Below, one piece after another: positions 7,299 through 15,479 of a stretch of 17,981 nt of DNA; the first letter of the stretch is position 1, and every line of letters begins with the position of its first letter. Location of the stretch: positions 1 through 17,981 of the forward strand of contig JASLXP010000001.1 of assembly GCA_030740295.1 (NCBI GenBank), in the 5' to 3' direction. The stretch comes from Planctomycetota bacterium. Lineage in GTDB: Bacteria > Planctomycetota > PUPC01 > JACPCR01. The notes under the pieces were generated by a model. The model was not told the DNA's origin, made no database searches, and saw only the letters and a program-made list of their open reading frames with translations. The position numbers were made by a program, and so were the translations under genes.

Positions 7299-8537
7299 GT
7301 GGCTGGACAAGGACACCGAATCATTCGTACCTGGGCAGTGGACAAAATTCCTTCATGGCAGAAGAGCCTGGCCGCGGACGCGCTGGACTCAGTCCTGTGC
7401 AAGGAAGCGCTTTCTCTTCAGGACAAACATGCAGGCGGAAATTCTCCGGACCTTGACAATTACTGTGTGATACCGGGCGTGAAAGTCTCACTGCACGACG
7501 TGGCTCAACCTTCCGTCGCATCAAAAACCATTCAGTGGTTTCTCCGAAACATCTGCGAAAATATCGAGAAAGGACAGACCGGCGAAGCCATGAAGTTTCT
7601 GGGCATCCTCTGCCACTGGAACGAAGACACCTTGTGGCCGGGCGCACATTGCAGCCCGGTAACGGAGACCGTCCTTCGCCAACTCGTACCTCCTCCGACG
7701 GAGAAACAGAATCTCAATTATCTCTTTGGCTACGGAGGAATCGCCGATACCGGCCAGTATTCGATTCCGGATGAGAGCTATCAGCCGCGCCTTCTTGGAG
7801 CGAGCATCCCTGAGGCCGCTGTCCGGCTCCACCAGCGTCAACGAAAGCTCAGCAGACAGGCGAGCTCATTTATTCTGCCTCTCGTTCAGGACACGATGTA
7901 TGGTGACGGGTCTGAAGCTGCAAAGGTCCGTGCTGAAGTAGCCCATGTCGCTGGCAGGCATTCGGCAGACATCATCTACACCGCTCTCTGCCTGGCCTAC
8001 GACAGAATCGATGAGAAGGAAGAGAGCGAATTCGAGAAGCAGAAGCTCACAGATTGGCTGCCCGTCTTCGAGGGAGCGATGATCCCTCATCCCTATTACG
8101 TCACGCCGTTCCTTATCGACCAGAGCATGGATGCGGACAGGAATCTCCACCCTCTGTCTTTTTACGGTGAGGATGGCGCTGTTGGATTCGGTTTCGGAAT
8201 GGGCACGCCCTTCTCCCTGCAATTCTGTATCGCGCCCGGCACTGTTTTCGGCCGCTTCACCTGCCGGGCCGGATTGCATCCAACGGCCGGCCCGAACGGG
8301 AAGGTCGTATTCCGAGTGAGAGTCGATGGTGAGATCATTTCGAGCAGCCAGCCCGTGGCCAGCGGGGACAGCCCCGCCGATCTTTGCGCCGACTTTCCGC
8401 TGACCGAAATCTTGAACCTCACCCTCGAAACAGCGGCGGAGGAGGGCTCGGAACCTTCCCACAATCTCACCGTTTGGGCAGAGCCGTGCCTGCATCGCGC
8501 AGCCGACGACCCAGCCCCACAGCCAAATGACAAATGA
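7299..8537 (+). CDS. Zinc phospholipase C/S1-P1 nuclease-like protein with C-terminal NPCBM domain
   Basis: A 412-residue protein from GTG 7299 (419 from TTG 7278). The N-terminal half is helical and carries the ligand pattern of the zinc phospholipase C/S1-P1 nuclease fold: GHRIIRTWA (His6), SPDLD (Asp51/Asp53), SLHD (His66), then HWNED with His106 and Asp110 (HxxxD) and a nearby His117. Members hydrolyse phosphoesters using a trinuclear zinc site. Residues about 282-398 match NPCBM, a carbohydrate-binding beta-sandwich, including LHPLSFYGEDG, KVVFRVRVDGE and a closing VWAEPCL. The pairing suggests a phosphoesterase acting on glycans or teichoic-type polymers, which is inference. Family members are normally exported, and here no signal peptide is seen, so the N-terminus may be truncated. 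The DegT-type gene follows after 45 bp. Confidence 0.7.
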   Translation: MAGQGHRIIRTWAVDKIPSWQKSLAADALDSVLCKEALSLQDKHAGGNSPDLDNYCVIPGVKVSLHDVAQPSVASKTIQWFLRNICENIEKGQTGEAMKFLGILCHWNEDTLWPGAHCSPVTETVLRQLVPPPTEKQNLNYLFGYGGIADTGQYSIPDESYQPRLLGASIPEAAVRLHQRQRKLSRQASSFILPLVQDTMYGDGSEAAKVRAEVAHVAGRHSADIIYTALCLAYDRIDEKEESEFEKQKLTDWLPVFEGAMIPHPYYVTPFLIDQSMDADRNLHPLSFYGEDGAVGFGFGMGTPFSLQFCIAPGTVFGRFTCRAGLHPTAGPNGKVVFRVRVDGEIISSSQPVASGDSPADLCADFPLTEILNLTLETAAEEGSEPSHNLTVWAEPCLHRAADDPAPQPNDK

Positions 8538-8582
8538 AGATCTGAAAACCATTGGCCACTTCACTGCAAGAAAGAGGGTCAG

Positions 8583-9416
8583 ATGAGACACCTGGCAATC
8601 AACGGCGGAGAACCCGTTCGCACCCGTCCAATGCCGGTTTACCCACAGCTTGGTGAACGCGAGGTCGAGGCCGCGACGCGCGTGGTCCGTTCCAACAACC
8701 TTTCTTCTCAGTTTGGCAACGAAACGGAGAATCTCGAAAGGGCTTTTTCGGAATACTCTGGTGCAAAACACGTCATTGCCACTTCTTGCGGTACCACGGC
8801 CCTGCAAGTGGCCCTGGCGGCTCTGGGAATAGGTACCGGTGACGAGGTGATCGTCCCGGCTTATACATTTCTGGCCACGGCAACGAGTGTCTTAATGCAG
8901 AACGGCGTGCCCGTATTTGCCGATTCAGAACCTCTGGTCCAAGGCATGGACACAAGCCATGTTGAGAAACTCCTGACCGATCGCACTCGTGCGATCATGC
9001 CCGTTCACGCTAATGGCTTTCCCATGAATATGGATCCACTGATGGCGTTGGCCAGGTCCAAGGGACTTTCCGTCATCGAGGATTGCTCCCATGCGCACGG
9101 TGGTGAATACAAAGGACGAATGGTGGGAACGATTGGTCACATAAACGCTTTCAGCCTTCAGCAGAAGAAGAACCTGTCCGCGGGAGAAGGTGGGCTCATC
9201 ACCACGGATGATGATGAGCTTGCACAGCAGTGTCGTGCTATTCGGAGTTTTGGAAAAGTCGACCTTGGCTACAACTACAGAATGTCTGAAATCCATGCCG
9301 CCATCTGTGCCGTTCGCCTGAAGGATCTGGATGAGGCCAACGACCTTCGAATCCGGAATGCGGATCATTCGTTCTGGGCCCTGAGATTGACTCCAGATTC
9401 GTCGCCACGCGGGTAA
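8583..9416 (+). CDS. DegT/DnrJ/EryC1 family PLP aminotransferase, C-terminally truncated
   Basis: A 277-residue protein with clear type I fold PLP aminotransferase features: LAINGGEPVR at the N-terminus, SCGTTALQ (68-75, cofactor phosphate site), GDEVIVPAYTF (86-96), VIEDCSHAHGG with Asp167, and KKNLSAGEGG with the presumed Schiff-base Lys196. GYNYRMSEIHAA (229-240) is also canonical. Relatives run to about 370-400 residues. This one diverges after about residue 261 (...RIRNADH) and stops at 277, so the C-terminal small domain is missing. Neither other frame restores a recognisable domain before 9599, which points to deletion or replacement rather than a simple frameshift. It is probably inactive. 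A full enzyme would transfer an amino group to a sugar or act as a sugar dehydratase relative. AGAGG at 8573-8577 supports the ATG. Confidence 0.85.
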   Translation: MRHLAINGGEPVRTRPMPVYPQLGEREVEAATRVVRSNNLSSQFGNETENLERAFSEYSGAKHVIATSCGTTALQVALAALGIGTGDEVIVPAYTFLATATSVLMQNGVPVFADSEPLVQGMDTSHVEKLLTDRTRAIMPVHANGFPMNMDPLMALARSKGLSVIEDCSHAHGGEYKGRMVGTIGHINAFSLQQKKNLSAGEGGLITTDDDELAQQCRAIRSFGKVDLGYNYRMSEIHAAICAVRLKDLDEANDLRIRNADHSFWALRLTPDSSPRG

Positions 9417-9599
9417 CAGCCCATGGTACGTGCCGTGCATCCGTCCGTTACGCGCAGTAATCTGGGACATCATTAAATTTCGCCGACTCGCCTTGGGGAT
9501 GCGCTGTGCACGTCATATTCCGCTTATTGCTGTCGCCAATCGCAGACTCGTGAATGGTCGGCGTTTGGCAAGGGGGGCCGAAAGGACCGACTGAACAGA

Positions 9600-12203
9600 A
9601 TGAGATTCGTGCTGTTGTCTGAAATCACAAAGTCTGTAAGAGAGAGACAATCGGCAACGGCCATCACAGTCGCCAGTCTGATCCTGCTTTCAGCAGCGAC
9701 TTCTAACGCGGAAGATTCTGAATCCATGTCTCCAACGGCACCTGCACCAGACCAGATCGCTGAAATCCATGCCCTGATCAAACAACGCTACCTGCAGTTC
9801 CTGATCGGGACTGACAGAACATTTACCGGAGAACTCGGAGCGGAGGCCGGCAGGCAATTCCTGAAACAGATCAGAAAACAGATCGCACGTGCGATGAGAT
9901 TCGATTTTTCGAAAAAGAACAGTTCTCCTTTCCGTGCGTTCCCAGGAGAGCCGGGGCACAAGGAGGAAGCCACAGTCTATTCACCTCTCCTGCAGCAATA
10001 CCTTCTTCCGCTGGCGTACGGCTATTGTGTGAATGCGCCTGGCAGCCCGCATTACCGCAATCAAGGGGTCCTGCGATGCTACCTCAAATGCCTGGAGTAT
10101 CTGCATGGCCGTGGTGTGCGCGCAGGAATGACGTTCCACAACAACGAACTTCGTATGAACATGGACGGCGCTCCCAGGCCGACACCCGTCGCCGCCAATC
10201 TCCCTCGTATGGAACTGCGGATGGGCGCATTGTGTCAGTCGGTCCTTTTGATGGAGCCATGGTTCAAGAACACCGAGACTTTCAGAAACGCCCGGTCACT
10301 TGTCCGCCACCTGGAGATCCTCGGACGGACATCAGGCCATGTGCGTTATTATGAGCCTTATTCCAACCCGGATGCATTCCGGCATCGCGTGCAATCCGAT
10401 GCCATCCAGAATTACTGCGATACCACCCTGGTCTCCGCGCTGCTGGAGAGTAATCCCGAGCGCAGGCACAGCATGCTGCTCGAAGCCAGTCGCGTCTTCA
10501 CCGACTCGCTCAAAGTCATCCCGGGCTGGGCGGACACCATCAAGCCCGATTTCACCGGGTTCCACCATCGCGGCATCTATGGCAATGCCTATACGGGCGG
10601 CTTCATTCCTCAGGCCGCGTTTGGAATCCACGTCCTTCGTGAAACGAGCTACTCGGTCGAACCACAATCAATCGAGAATCTCCGAAAGCTGATTCTGACT
10701 TACCGTCTTTACTGCCAGAAATATGACATGCCCTTCGGCATTCGGGGCAGAATGCCTCTCAATTCGCACCAACTCAAGACCGGGGTGATGACTGGTATTC
10801 TGATCTTTGCTTCGTCATTGGGTTTGAATAATCCGTCCATGAGACCGGTCTTCGCACGTCTTTGGGATACCGATGAAGTCGGCCTGAACTTCCTGTTTTC
10901 CGGTGGGCGCGGCAAAAGCCTGCGCGGCCTGTATCCACTGGAAATGCTCGAGGAACTGATCGCCGACGACATTCAACCCGAATCAGACCCCAATGGCTTT
11001 TGGTACAAGCCTTACGCCGGCCTCGCCCTGCATCGCCGAGACAATTGGATGGCCGCGGTCAAAGGCACCGGCAAATACGTCTGGGATTACGAAGCAGGTA
11101 AAGCGAATGAAAACGTCTATGGCCAGTACCTCAGTCATGGCATGCTCACCATCTTCGCCCGGGGAAATCCGGTCAACGACATCGACAGCGGCTATCGACT
11201 CGACCATGGCTGGGACTGGTATCGCATGCCCGGCACCACCTCCGTCCACTTTCCTGTTCGTCCAAGCCAGTCTTTGCAGCACCGGCGGTTCAGTTCAGAG
11301 ACATTCCTCGGAGCTGTCTCCTGCGATGGTCAGAACGGCGCCTGGGGCATGATTTTGAACCAGCCGACTTTCGGCGACGGCACGCGCATCGACCTCCAGG
11401 CCCGCAAGAGTGTCTTCTTTATCGATGATCTGCTCGTCTTGCTTGGCACAGGAATCACCGGCGGCGACGGTGTCCATCCAGTCGAAACAACCCTCTTTCA
11501 ATCGTTCCTCGACAAGCCCGATGAGTTTCAGATCCTTCCGTCACGCAGCCTGGTCGATCCCGCCGGCAACGGTTATTTCGTACCGGACACGGCCAATCTG
11601 AAGGTATTCAAGGGTGAACAGCGCTCGTTCCGTCACGATGGCAAGACGCCCTCAGAAGGAAACTATGCTGCGGCCTGGATGAATCATGGGCTCAAACCGC
11701 GCGACGCTTCATACGAGATGGCTATTCTCGTTCGCGGTGCTGACACCGTTGAACGTCTGGCGAAAAGGCCCGAGCAGTATTACCGCGTCGTGAAGCAGAC
11801 AGACGCCCTGCATCACGTGGATTTTCCAGGCCAGCGGATGAGCGGCCTCGTATTCTTCGAACCGGCGAAGGCTCAGCATCCCATCATTGCCGAAGTGAGT
11901 GAACCTTGTCTGGTGATATGCCGGCAGTTAACCGGTGGGCAAATCCAGATCGGCGTCTCCAACCCCGATCTGGGTCTCCTCGATCCTGATGCGCCAACGC
12001 CTACCTTTGATTTTATCAACCGGGATATGAACCAGTATTCACCAAGCCGGCCGCGTCCTGTGCTGGTGACGCTTACGGGAAACAGGAATCTCATTGCTCC
12101 AGCAAAAAACGTCACCATCACCTCACAAGACAACCGGAAAACTGTCCTGCGTTTCAATTGCCTCCATGGCATGTCAGTGCAGGCCAGGCTCGACACCGAT
12201 TAG
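9600..12203 (+). CDS. Polysaccharide lyase family 8, chondroitin ABC lyase type
   Basis: An 867-residue secreted protein. The hydrophobic stretch at about residues 19-35 (ATAITVASLILLSAATS, then NAED) is a signal peptide with a long n-region. A helical toroid follows, then the beta-sandwich region. Catalytic candidates align well with chondroitin ABC lyase: FHHRGIYGNAYTGG supplies His323 and Tyr331 (or Tyr327) for His501/Tyr508; GIRGRMP supplies Arg384, 61 residues after His323 versus 59 in the model enzyme; and ENVYGQYLSHG gives Glu504 for Glu653. TSYSV after the Tyr matches the model's TPFSV. It should cleave a uronic-acid-containing polysaccharide by beta-elimination, giving unsaturated oligosaccharides; chondroitin, dermatan and hyaluronan are the known substrates of the type. 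The exact substrate is open. An AAAGGA at 9581-9586 is 13 bases from the ATG, a long spacing. The 183 bp upstream hold no gene I can support. Confidence 0.88.
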   Translation: MRFVLLSEITKSVRERQSATAITVASLILLSAATSNAEDSESMSPTAPAPDQIAEIHALIKQRYLQFLIGTDRTFTGELGAEAGRQFLKQIRKQIARAMRFDFSKKNSSPFRAFPGEPGHKEEATVYSPLLQQYLLPLAYGYCVNAPGSPHYRNQGVLRCYLKCLEYLHGRGVRAGMTFHNNELRMNMDGAPRPTPVAANLPRMELRMGALCQSVLLMEPWFKNTETFRNARSLVRHLEILGRTSGHVRYYEPYSNPDAFRHRVQSDAIQNYCDTTLVSALLESNPERRHSMLLEASRVFTDSLKVIPGWADTIKPDFTGFHHRGIYGNAYTGGFIPQAAFGIHVLRETSYSVEPQSIENLRKLILTYRLYCQKYDMPFGIRGRMPLNSHQLKTGVMTGILIFASSLGLNNPSMRPVFARLWDTDEVGLNFLFSGGRGKSLRGLYPLEMLEELIADDIQPESDPNGFWYKPYAGLALHRRDNWMAAVKGTGKYVWDYEAGKANENVYGQYLSHGMLTIFARGNPVNDIDSGYRLDHGWDWYRMPGTTSVHFPVRPSQSLQHRRFSSETFLGAVSCDGQNGAWGMILNQPTFGDGTRIDLQARKSVFFIDDLLVLLGTGITGGDGVHPVETTLFQSFLDKPDEFQILPSRSLVDPAGNGYFVPDTANLKVFKGEQRSFRHDGKTPSEGNYAAAWMNHGLKPRDASYEMAILVRGADTVERLAKRPEQYYRVVKQTDALHHVDFPGQRMSGLVFFEPAKAQHPIIAEVSEPCLVICRQLTGGQIQIGVSNPDLGLLDPDAPTPTFDFINRDMNQYSPSRPRPVLVTLTGNRNLIAPAKNVTITSQDNRKTVLRFNCLHGMSVQARLDTD

Positions 12204-12219
12204 CATGAGAGCCCTTCAG

Positions 12220-12243
12220 CCTGGAGCGTGAAACAGCTCCTGG
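12220..12243. terminator. Stem-loop between convergent lyase and NIPSNAP-fusion genes
   Basis: CCTGGAGC (12220-12227) pairs with GCTCCTGG (12236-12243) with one internal T-T mismatch and an 8-base loop. It lies in the 50-bp gap between two converging stop codons, where a bidirectional terminator is expected. It lacks a T-run on either side. Confidence 0.45.
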
Positions 12244-12253
12244 TAAGGGAGGA

Positions 12254-14422
12254 TCACTTCAGCGGCGAAAAATCCATCGCCTTCAGGTAGAGGCGGTCGG
12301 GTGGCCGGGCCAACAGTTTGCCATCGAGCTGTGACTGCCTGGCGACTTTCTGCCATTCGAGATCGTTGTTGAATGCTTGCCAATTGGCGTCCGCCTGTTT
12401 GCGGCTGGTGTGATGGATGAGGTAGATCAGAGTGTTGTCGATTTCCGGTTTATCGAAAGGTGTCCAGTAGCCAACGTTATTGATGCCGTGGCTGTTGAAA
12501 ATGCGGGTGGTGTGTTCGCGGAAGCGGGCGTTGAGGTCGGGAAGTTTGCCTGGGTTGGCAACGTAGGTCCGCAGCTCGAAAATGCCTCCCGGCTTTTTGA
12601 TCGCGTTCATGTTTGCCGCGGAATAATCATTGGCAGTCATGAAAATGCTTTCAGGTCTCTCGGCGAGCAACCCTTGAAACTCGGGGATGTCGAGGACGGC
12701 TTTCCACTCTCTGTCGTGTGAAAAACGATTCCAGTTTTCGTATGCCGCGTAACGGGAGGGGTGTTTGAGTATATAGACGAACCTTCGCCTTCTGATCATC
12801 GATCCGTCTGTTGGTATGCAGTAGCCAATCGCCTCCAGTCTATGCTTTTTGAATATACGGGCCGTATGGTTTCGGAAACGTTTGATGAGGTGTTTGAATC
12901 GGCCTTCGTTGGCCTGATAGATGCGCAGTTCGAAGATTGGTCCCTTCAAAAGACGGGTTGCAGGGGGCGAGGGAGCCCGAGGAGGCGATGCGTCATGGCC
13001 GGGGGATAATCCAAGCGCTACATCGAGAGGCGCTTTGAAAATCCAGGCCATGTCGTCCGATATTCTGTTGCTGGCATCGTGGCCCCCGATGAAGAGGTGG
13101 TTGTCTCTGAAGGGGGACACACAGAATGTGCGCGGCGACACCAGCACGACTTTGCCGGGCACATATGAATTGTTGACTTCCTGGATGGTGTATTTCTGGT
13201 CTGCCGTGCGGATAGCATACATGGCACCGCCATACAGAGCGCTTCCCTTCCAGCGCAGCTCGTCTTTGCCACGGATGTTTCCCTGAAAGCCGATGATATG
13301 CACCGTTTCGCCGGTCAATGGATGATCCACCGGGTACATCATGTTGTGTGCGGCGAGCGAATAGGGAACGGTGACGCCGAGTCTTTTGCTCATAAGGTCA
13401 GCCATGTTCGCTTCGGCGTGCAAGGTGTAGCCGCCTGAGCCATCCGGATCGAGACGTTTGACGTCGCTTCTCGAACGGCCACCGGGCGCCCACAGAAACA
13501 GGAGTGATTCGCCTTTGCCTTTGGGACTTCTGATGGATGTCAGGCCGCGGACGCCGCCGACGTCAGTATCAGTGTCATGTTCGAGATTGATGATCTCGGT
13601 GTATGAGGGCCGTTCGCCATCATTGCGTTTGTAGATGGAACTGCCTTCCGAAAAGTACAGCGCACCGTTGGCCTGAGCGATGCCGAGGGGACGGGTCCTG
13701 AAGTTGCCCCTGGTGAGGAAAGGGAATTCGAGGTGAGGGTCCCAGCGGACTGTGCCCGGGTGCTCAGAATCGTAAACGCCCGAGGCGACACCAGGGTTGC
13801 CAAGCAACAGAAACAGCCGTTCGACGCCCGTCTTCTTGTCTCTGTAAATCTCCATGTCTCGGGGGACCCATCGTATTCCACCCGCACGGGAACCATGCCG
13901 GACGAGTGCGTGTCTCCACTTGCCGCTGTCATCGTTGCGCACCCAGACGGAAACGGCACCGCCTCCCTCAAAGTTCGCGCCGGCGGCCATCACCAAGAGG
14001 TTCTGCGGCTTTGGCAAGAGCTTGCCGGATGCATCCCGAGTAAAGGTGACCGACTTGAGAATGTTGCCCTTCATGTAACGAAGGTCAAAGCCGTTGGATT
14101 TGCCCATATCCAGATCAACCTGCCAGGCCCCGTTCGATGAATCCAATCGCAGGACCTGTGCCGATTGTTTCTGGGCGTCCGGCGGAATCACCCACCTGGC
14201 ATCAAGCCAGTAGCCATTTGCGGCGTAGAGTTTCTCTTTGTGTGCCACGAGATGCATGATCTCGGAACCGCCCGCAAAAGCGCCGTTTTCATCGATGTAA
14301 CCCGCGTCGTAGCTTTGCACCCAGCGGGCGGCAGGGGGTGGCGCCTCCTCGGCTGGACAGATTGACGAGCAGTGGATCATCAACAGGCTCAGACTGGTGA
14401 CCGGCTTCCCCACGAGATGCAC
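12254..14422 (-). CDS. Secreted propeller-like protein fused to two NIPSNAP domains
   Basis: A 722-residue protein. An N-terminal signal peptide covers about residues 1-24 (TSLSLLMIHCSSICPA, then EE). Residues about 30-470 repeat W/G-rich blade-like segments (KLYAANGYW, NGALYFSEGSSIYK, NHLFIGGHD), consistent with a beta-propeller but matching no enzyme I recognise. A proline-rich linker (about 473-493) leads to two NIPSNAP domains at about 496-602 and 614-720, each starting IFELRxY, containing RFRxHTxRIF and ending near RPxSIFMTANDYS or RPPDRLYLKAMDFS. NIPSNAP belongs to the dimeric alpha/beta-barrel (Dabb) superfamily; no firm activity is known for bacterial secreted versions. GTG at 14422 is the start, with AAAGGA 7 bases upstream. 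It is the second gene of a unit with the double-NIPSNAP gene. The first NIPSNAP copy is the more divergent (KKHRLEAIGYCIP). Confidence 0.75.
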   Translation of the reverse strand: MHLVGKPVTSLSLLMIHCSSICPAEEAPPPAARWVQSYDAGYIDENGAFAGGSEIMHLVAHKEKLYAANGYWLDARWVIPPDAQKQSAQVLRLDSSNGAWQVDLDMGKSNGFDLRYMKGNILKSVTFTRDASGKLLPKPQNLLVMAAGANFEGGGAVSVWVRNDDSGKWRHALVRHGSRAGGIRWVPRDMEIYRDKKTGVERLFLLLGNPGVASGVYDSEHPGTVRWDPHLEFPFLTRGNFRTRPLGIAQANGALYFSEGSSIYKRNDGERPSYTEIINLEHDTDTDVGGVRGLTSIRSPKGKGESLLFLWAPGGRSRSDVKRLDPDGSGGYTLHAEANMADLMSKRLGVTVPYSLAAHNMMYPVDHPLTGETVHIIGFQGNIRGKDELRWKGSALYGGAMYAIRTADQKYTIQEVNNSYVPGKVVLVSPRTFCVSPFRDNHLFIGGHDASNRISDDMAWIFKAPLDVALGLSPGHDASPPRAPSPPATRLLKGPIFELRIYQANEGRFKHLIKRFRNHTARIFKKHRLEAIGYCIPTDGSMIRRRRFVYILKHPSRYAAYENWNRFSHDREWKAVLDIPEFQGLLAERPESIFMTANDYSAANMNAIKKPGGIFELRTYVANPGKLPDLNARFREHTTRIFNSHGINNVGYWTPFDKPEIDNTLIYLIHHTSRKQADANWQAFNNDLEWQKVARQSQLDGKLLARPPDRLYLKAMDFSPLK

Positions 14423-14429
14423 TTCTGAT

Positions 14430-14435
14430 TCCTTT
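14430..14435 (-). promoter_or_regulatory. Ribosome binding site for the GTG start at 14422
   Basis: AAAGGA on the minus strand is spaced 7 bases from the GTG start codon, which supports this non-ATG start for the propeller-NIPSNAP gene. Confidence 0.5.
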
Positions 14436-14443
14436 GGCAGACA

Positions 14444-14458
14444 GCCGCCCGGGGCGGC
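14444..14458 (-). promoter_or_regulatory. GC-rich intercistronic hairpin between the two NIPSNAP genes
   Basis: GCCGCC (14444-14449) and GGCGGC (14453-14458) form a 6-bp all-GC stem with a 3-base loop. It lies after the stop of the double-NIPSNAP gene (14474) and 8 bases before the ribosome binding site of the next gene. No U-run follows. It may act as a partial terminator, an RNA-processing barrier or a translation modulator. Confidence 0.4.
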
Positions 14459-14473
14459 ACCATCAGACCAGTT

Positions 14474-15229
14474 TCAACGAATCGCTGAGTAATCGGTGGC
14501 CTTCATGTAAATCGATTCCGGCCGTTTCGCGAGACGGCCGACGCCGGATTCTCTCGCCGCTTTCTTCCATTCGGGATCGGCCAGAAACTTCTTCCACGAT
14601 TGCTTCGCAGCGTCGCGGCTGTTGTGCTTGATGATATAGATCAGGCTGTCTTTAGAATCCGGTTCGTCGGTTGGATGCCAATAGGCCACGGACTGCATGC
14701 CCTGCTTATTGAACAGCCGAATGGTGTGGTCGCGGAAGCGGGCATCGAGCTTTGTCAGTTTGCCTTCAGCCGCCTTATAGATTCGCAGCTCGAATACGTC
14801 GTCGGCGTCCGCATCGCCGTTCTTCCAGGTCGGCGAATAATCAGTGGCTTCCATGAACACGGATTCCGGCCTCTTCGCCAGTATCCGGCCAGCTTTCTGA
14901 GAGTCTGCCGCAGCTCGTTTCCAATCGGGGTCTGCCATAAACGCCTTCCAGGAGGCCTTTGCTACTTCGCGACTCTTGTGCCGGATGACATAGACCAAAG
15001 TGTTCTTCGATTTCTCTGGGGCGGTCGGCACCCAGTAACCAACCGATTCGATTCCATGTTTCTTGAACAGCCGCACAGTGTGATCGCGAAAACGGGTATT
15101 GAGCGCGTCTAACTTGCCTTCGTTAGTCGTGTAGGTCCGCAGTTCGAAGACATCGCCGAACGACGAAGGCCCAGAGGCAAGCGAGGCAAGAAATGTGATT
15201 GCGATCAGGATGGAAACGAGTCTTGTCAT
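14474..15229 (-). CDS. Secreted tandem NIPSNAP-domain protein
   Basis: A 251-residue protein starting at ATG 15229, chosen over the longer frame from 15343 because AAAGGA lies 6 bases upstream (15236-15241) and a signal peptide follows at once (MTRLVSILIAITFLASLASG). The mature protein is two NIPSNAP domains, about residues 27-131 and 145-249, joined by an acidic linker (GDADADD). Both share VFELRxY, RFRDHTxRLF, xYWxPT, IxHxSRxxAKxSWKxF and a terminal AKRPESxxMxATDYS motif, so they arose by duplication. Each Dabb-fold domain normally dimerises, so the pair could fold as an intramolecular barrel dimer (inference). No enzyme activity can be assigned. The linker ahead of the stop is short, leaving almost nothing outside the two domains. 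The propeller-NIPSNAP gene follows after 51 bp, and the sulfatase lies 250 bp upstream. Confidence 0.85.
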   Translation of the reverse strand: MTRLVSILIAITFLASLASGPSSFGDVFELRTYTTNEGKLDALNTRFRDHTVRLFKKHGIESVGYWVPTAPEKSKNTLVYVIRHKSREVAKASWKAFMADPDWKRAAADSQKAGRILAKRPESVFMEATDYSPTWKNGDADADDVFELRIYKAAEGKLTKLDARFRDHTIRLFNKQGMQSVAYWHPTDEPDSKDSLIYIIKHNSRDAAKQSWKKFLADPEWKKAARESGVGRLAKRPESIYMKATDYSAIR

Positions 15230-15266
15230 AGGGTGTCCTTTCAGTCTTGGCTCTGCGTGTTGGCGG

Positions 15267-15278
15267 ATCGTGCACGAT
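15267..15278. promoter_or_regulatory. 12-bp perfect palindrome upstream of the double-NIPSNAP gene
   Basis: ATCGTGCACGAT reads identically on both strands and lies 38 bp before the ATG at 15229. It could be a dimeric regulator site. About four 12-bp palindromes are expected by chance in a window of this size, so the position is the only argument. Confidence 0.2.
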
Positions 15279-15479
15279 GCTCCCGAGGGTAGCTGTCGGT
15301 TGGGCGTTATTCGACTCAGTTTCCTCGCATTGTTCGGCACCAATTGGCAGCCCAGAAATTACAGGAAGTGAAACACCATCAATCAGACACAGGTTCACCG
15401 AGACACACTTGAACGCGAAGGACTCCAGGCTCTGTGACCACGAAGCATACGACCATCAAATTTCGGTAGATGAACTTCC

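Noticed and set aside
7866..8807. 313-codon minus-strand open frame
   Set aside because: It overlaps the end of the phospholipase-NPCBM gene and the start of the DegT-type gene, both of which have clear family motifs on the plus strand.
9393..9593. Open +1 frame after the truncated aminotransferase, tested as its missing C-terminus
   Set aside because: The translation (...YVPCIRPLRAVIWDII...) does not resemble the C-terminal domain of DegT-type enzymes, so a simple frameshift does not explain the truncation.
15230..15343. Longer 289-residue version of the double-NIPSNAP protein
   Set aside because: The extra 38 residues are polar and lack a ribosome binding site, while the internal ATG at 15229 has AAAGGA upstream and starts a signal peptide.
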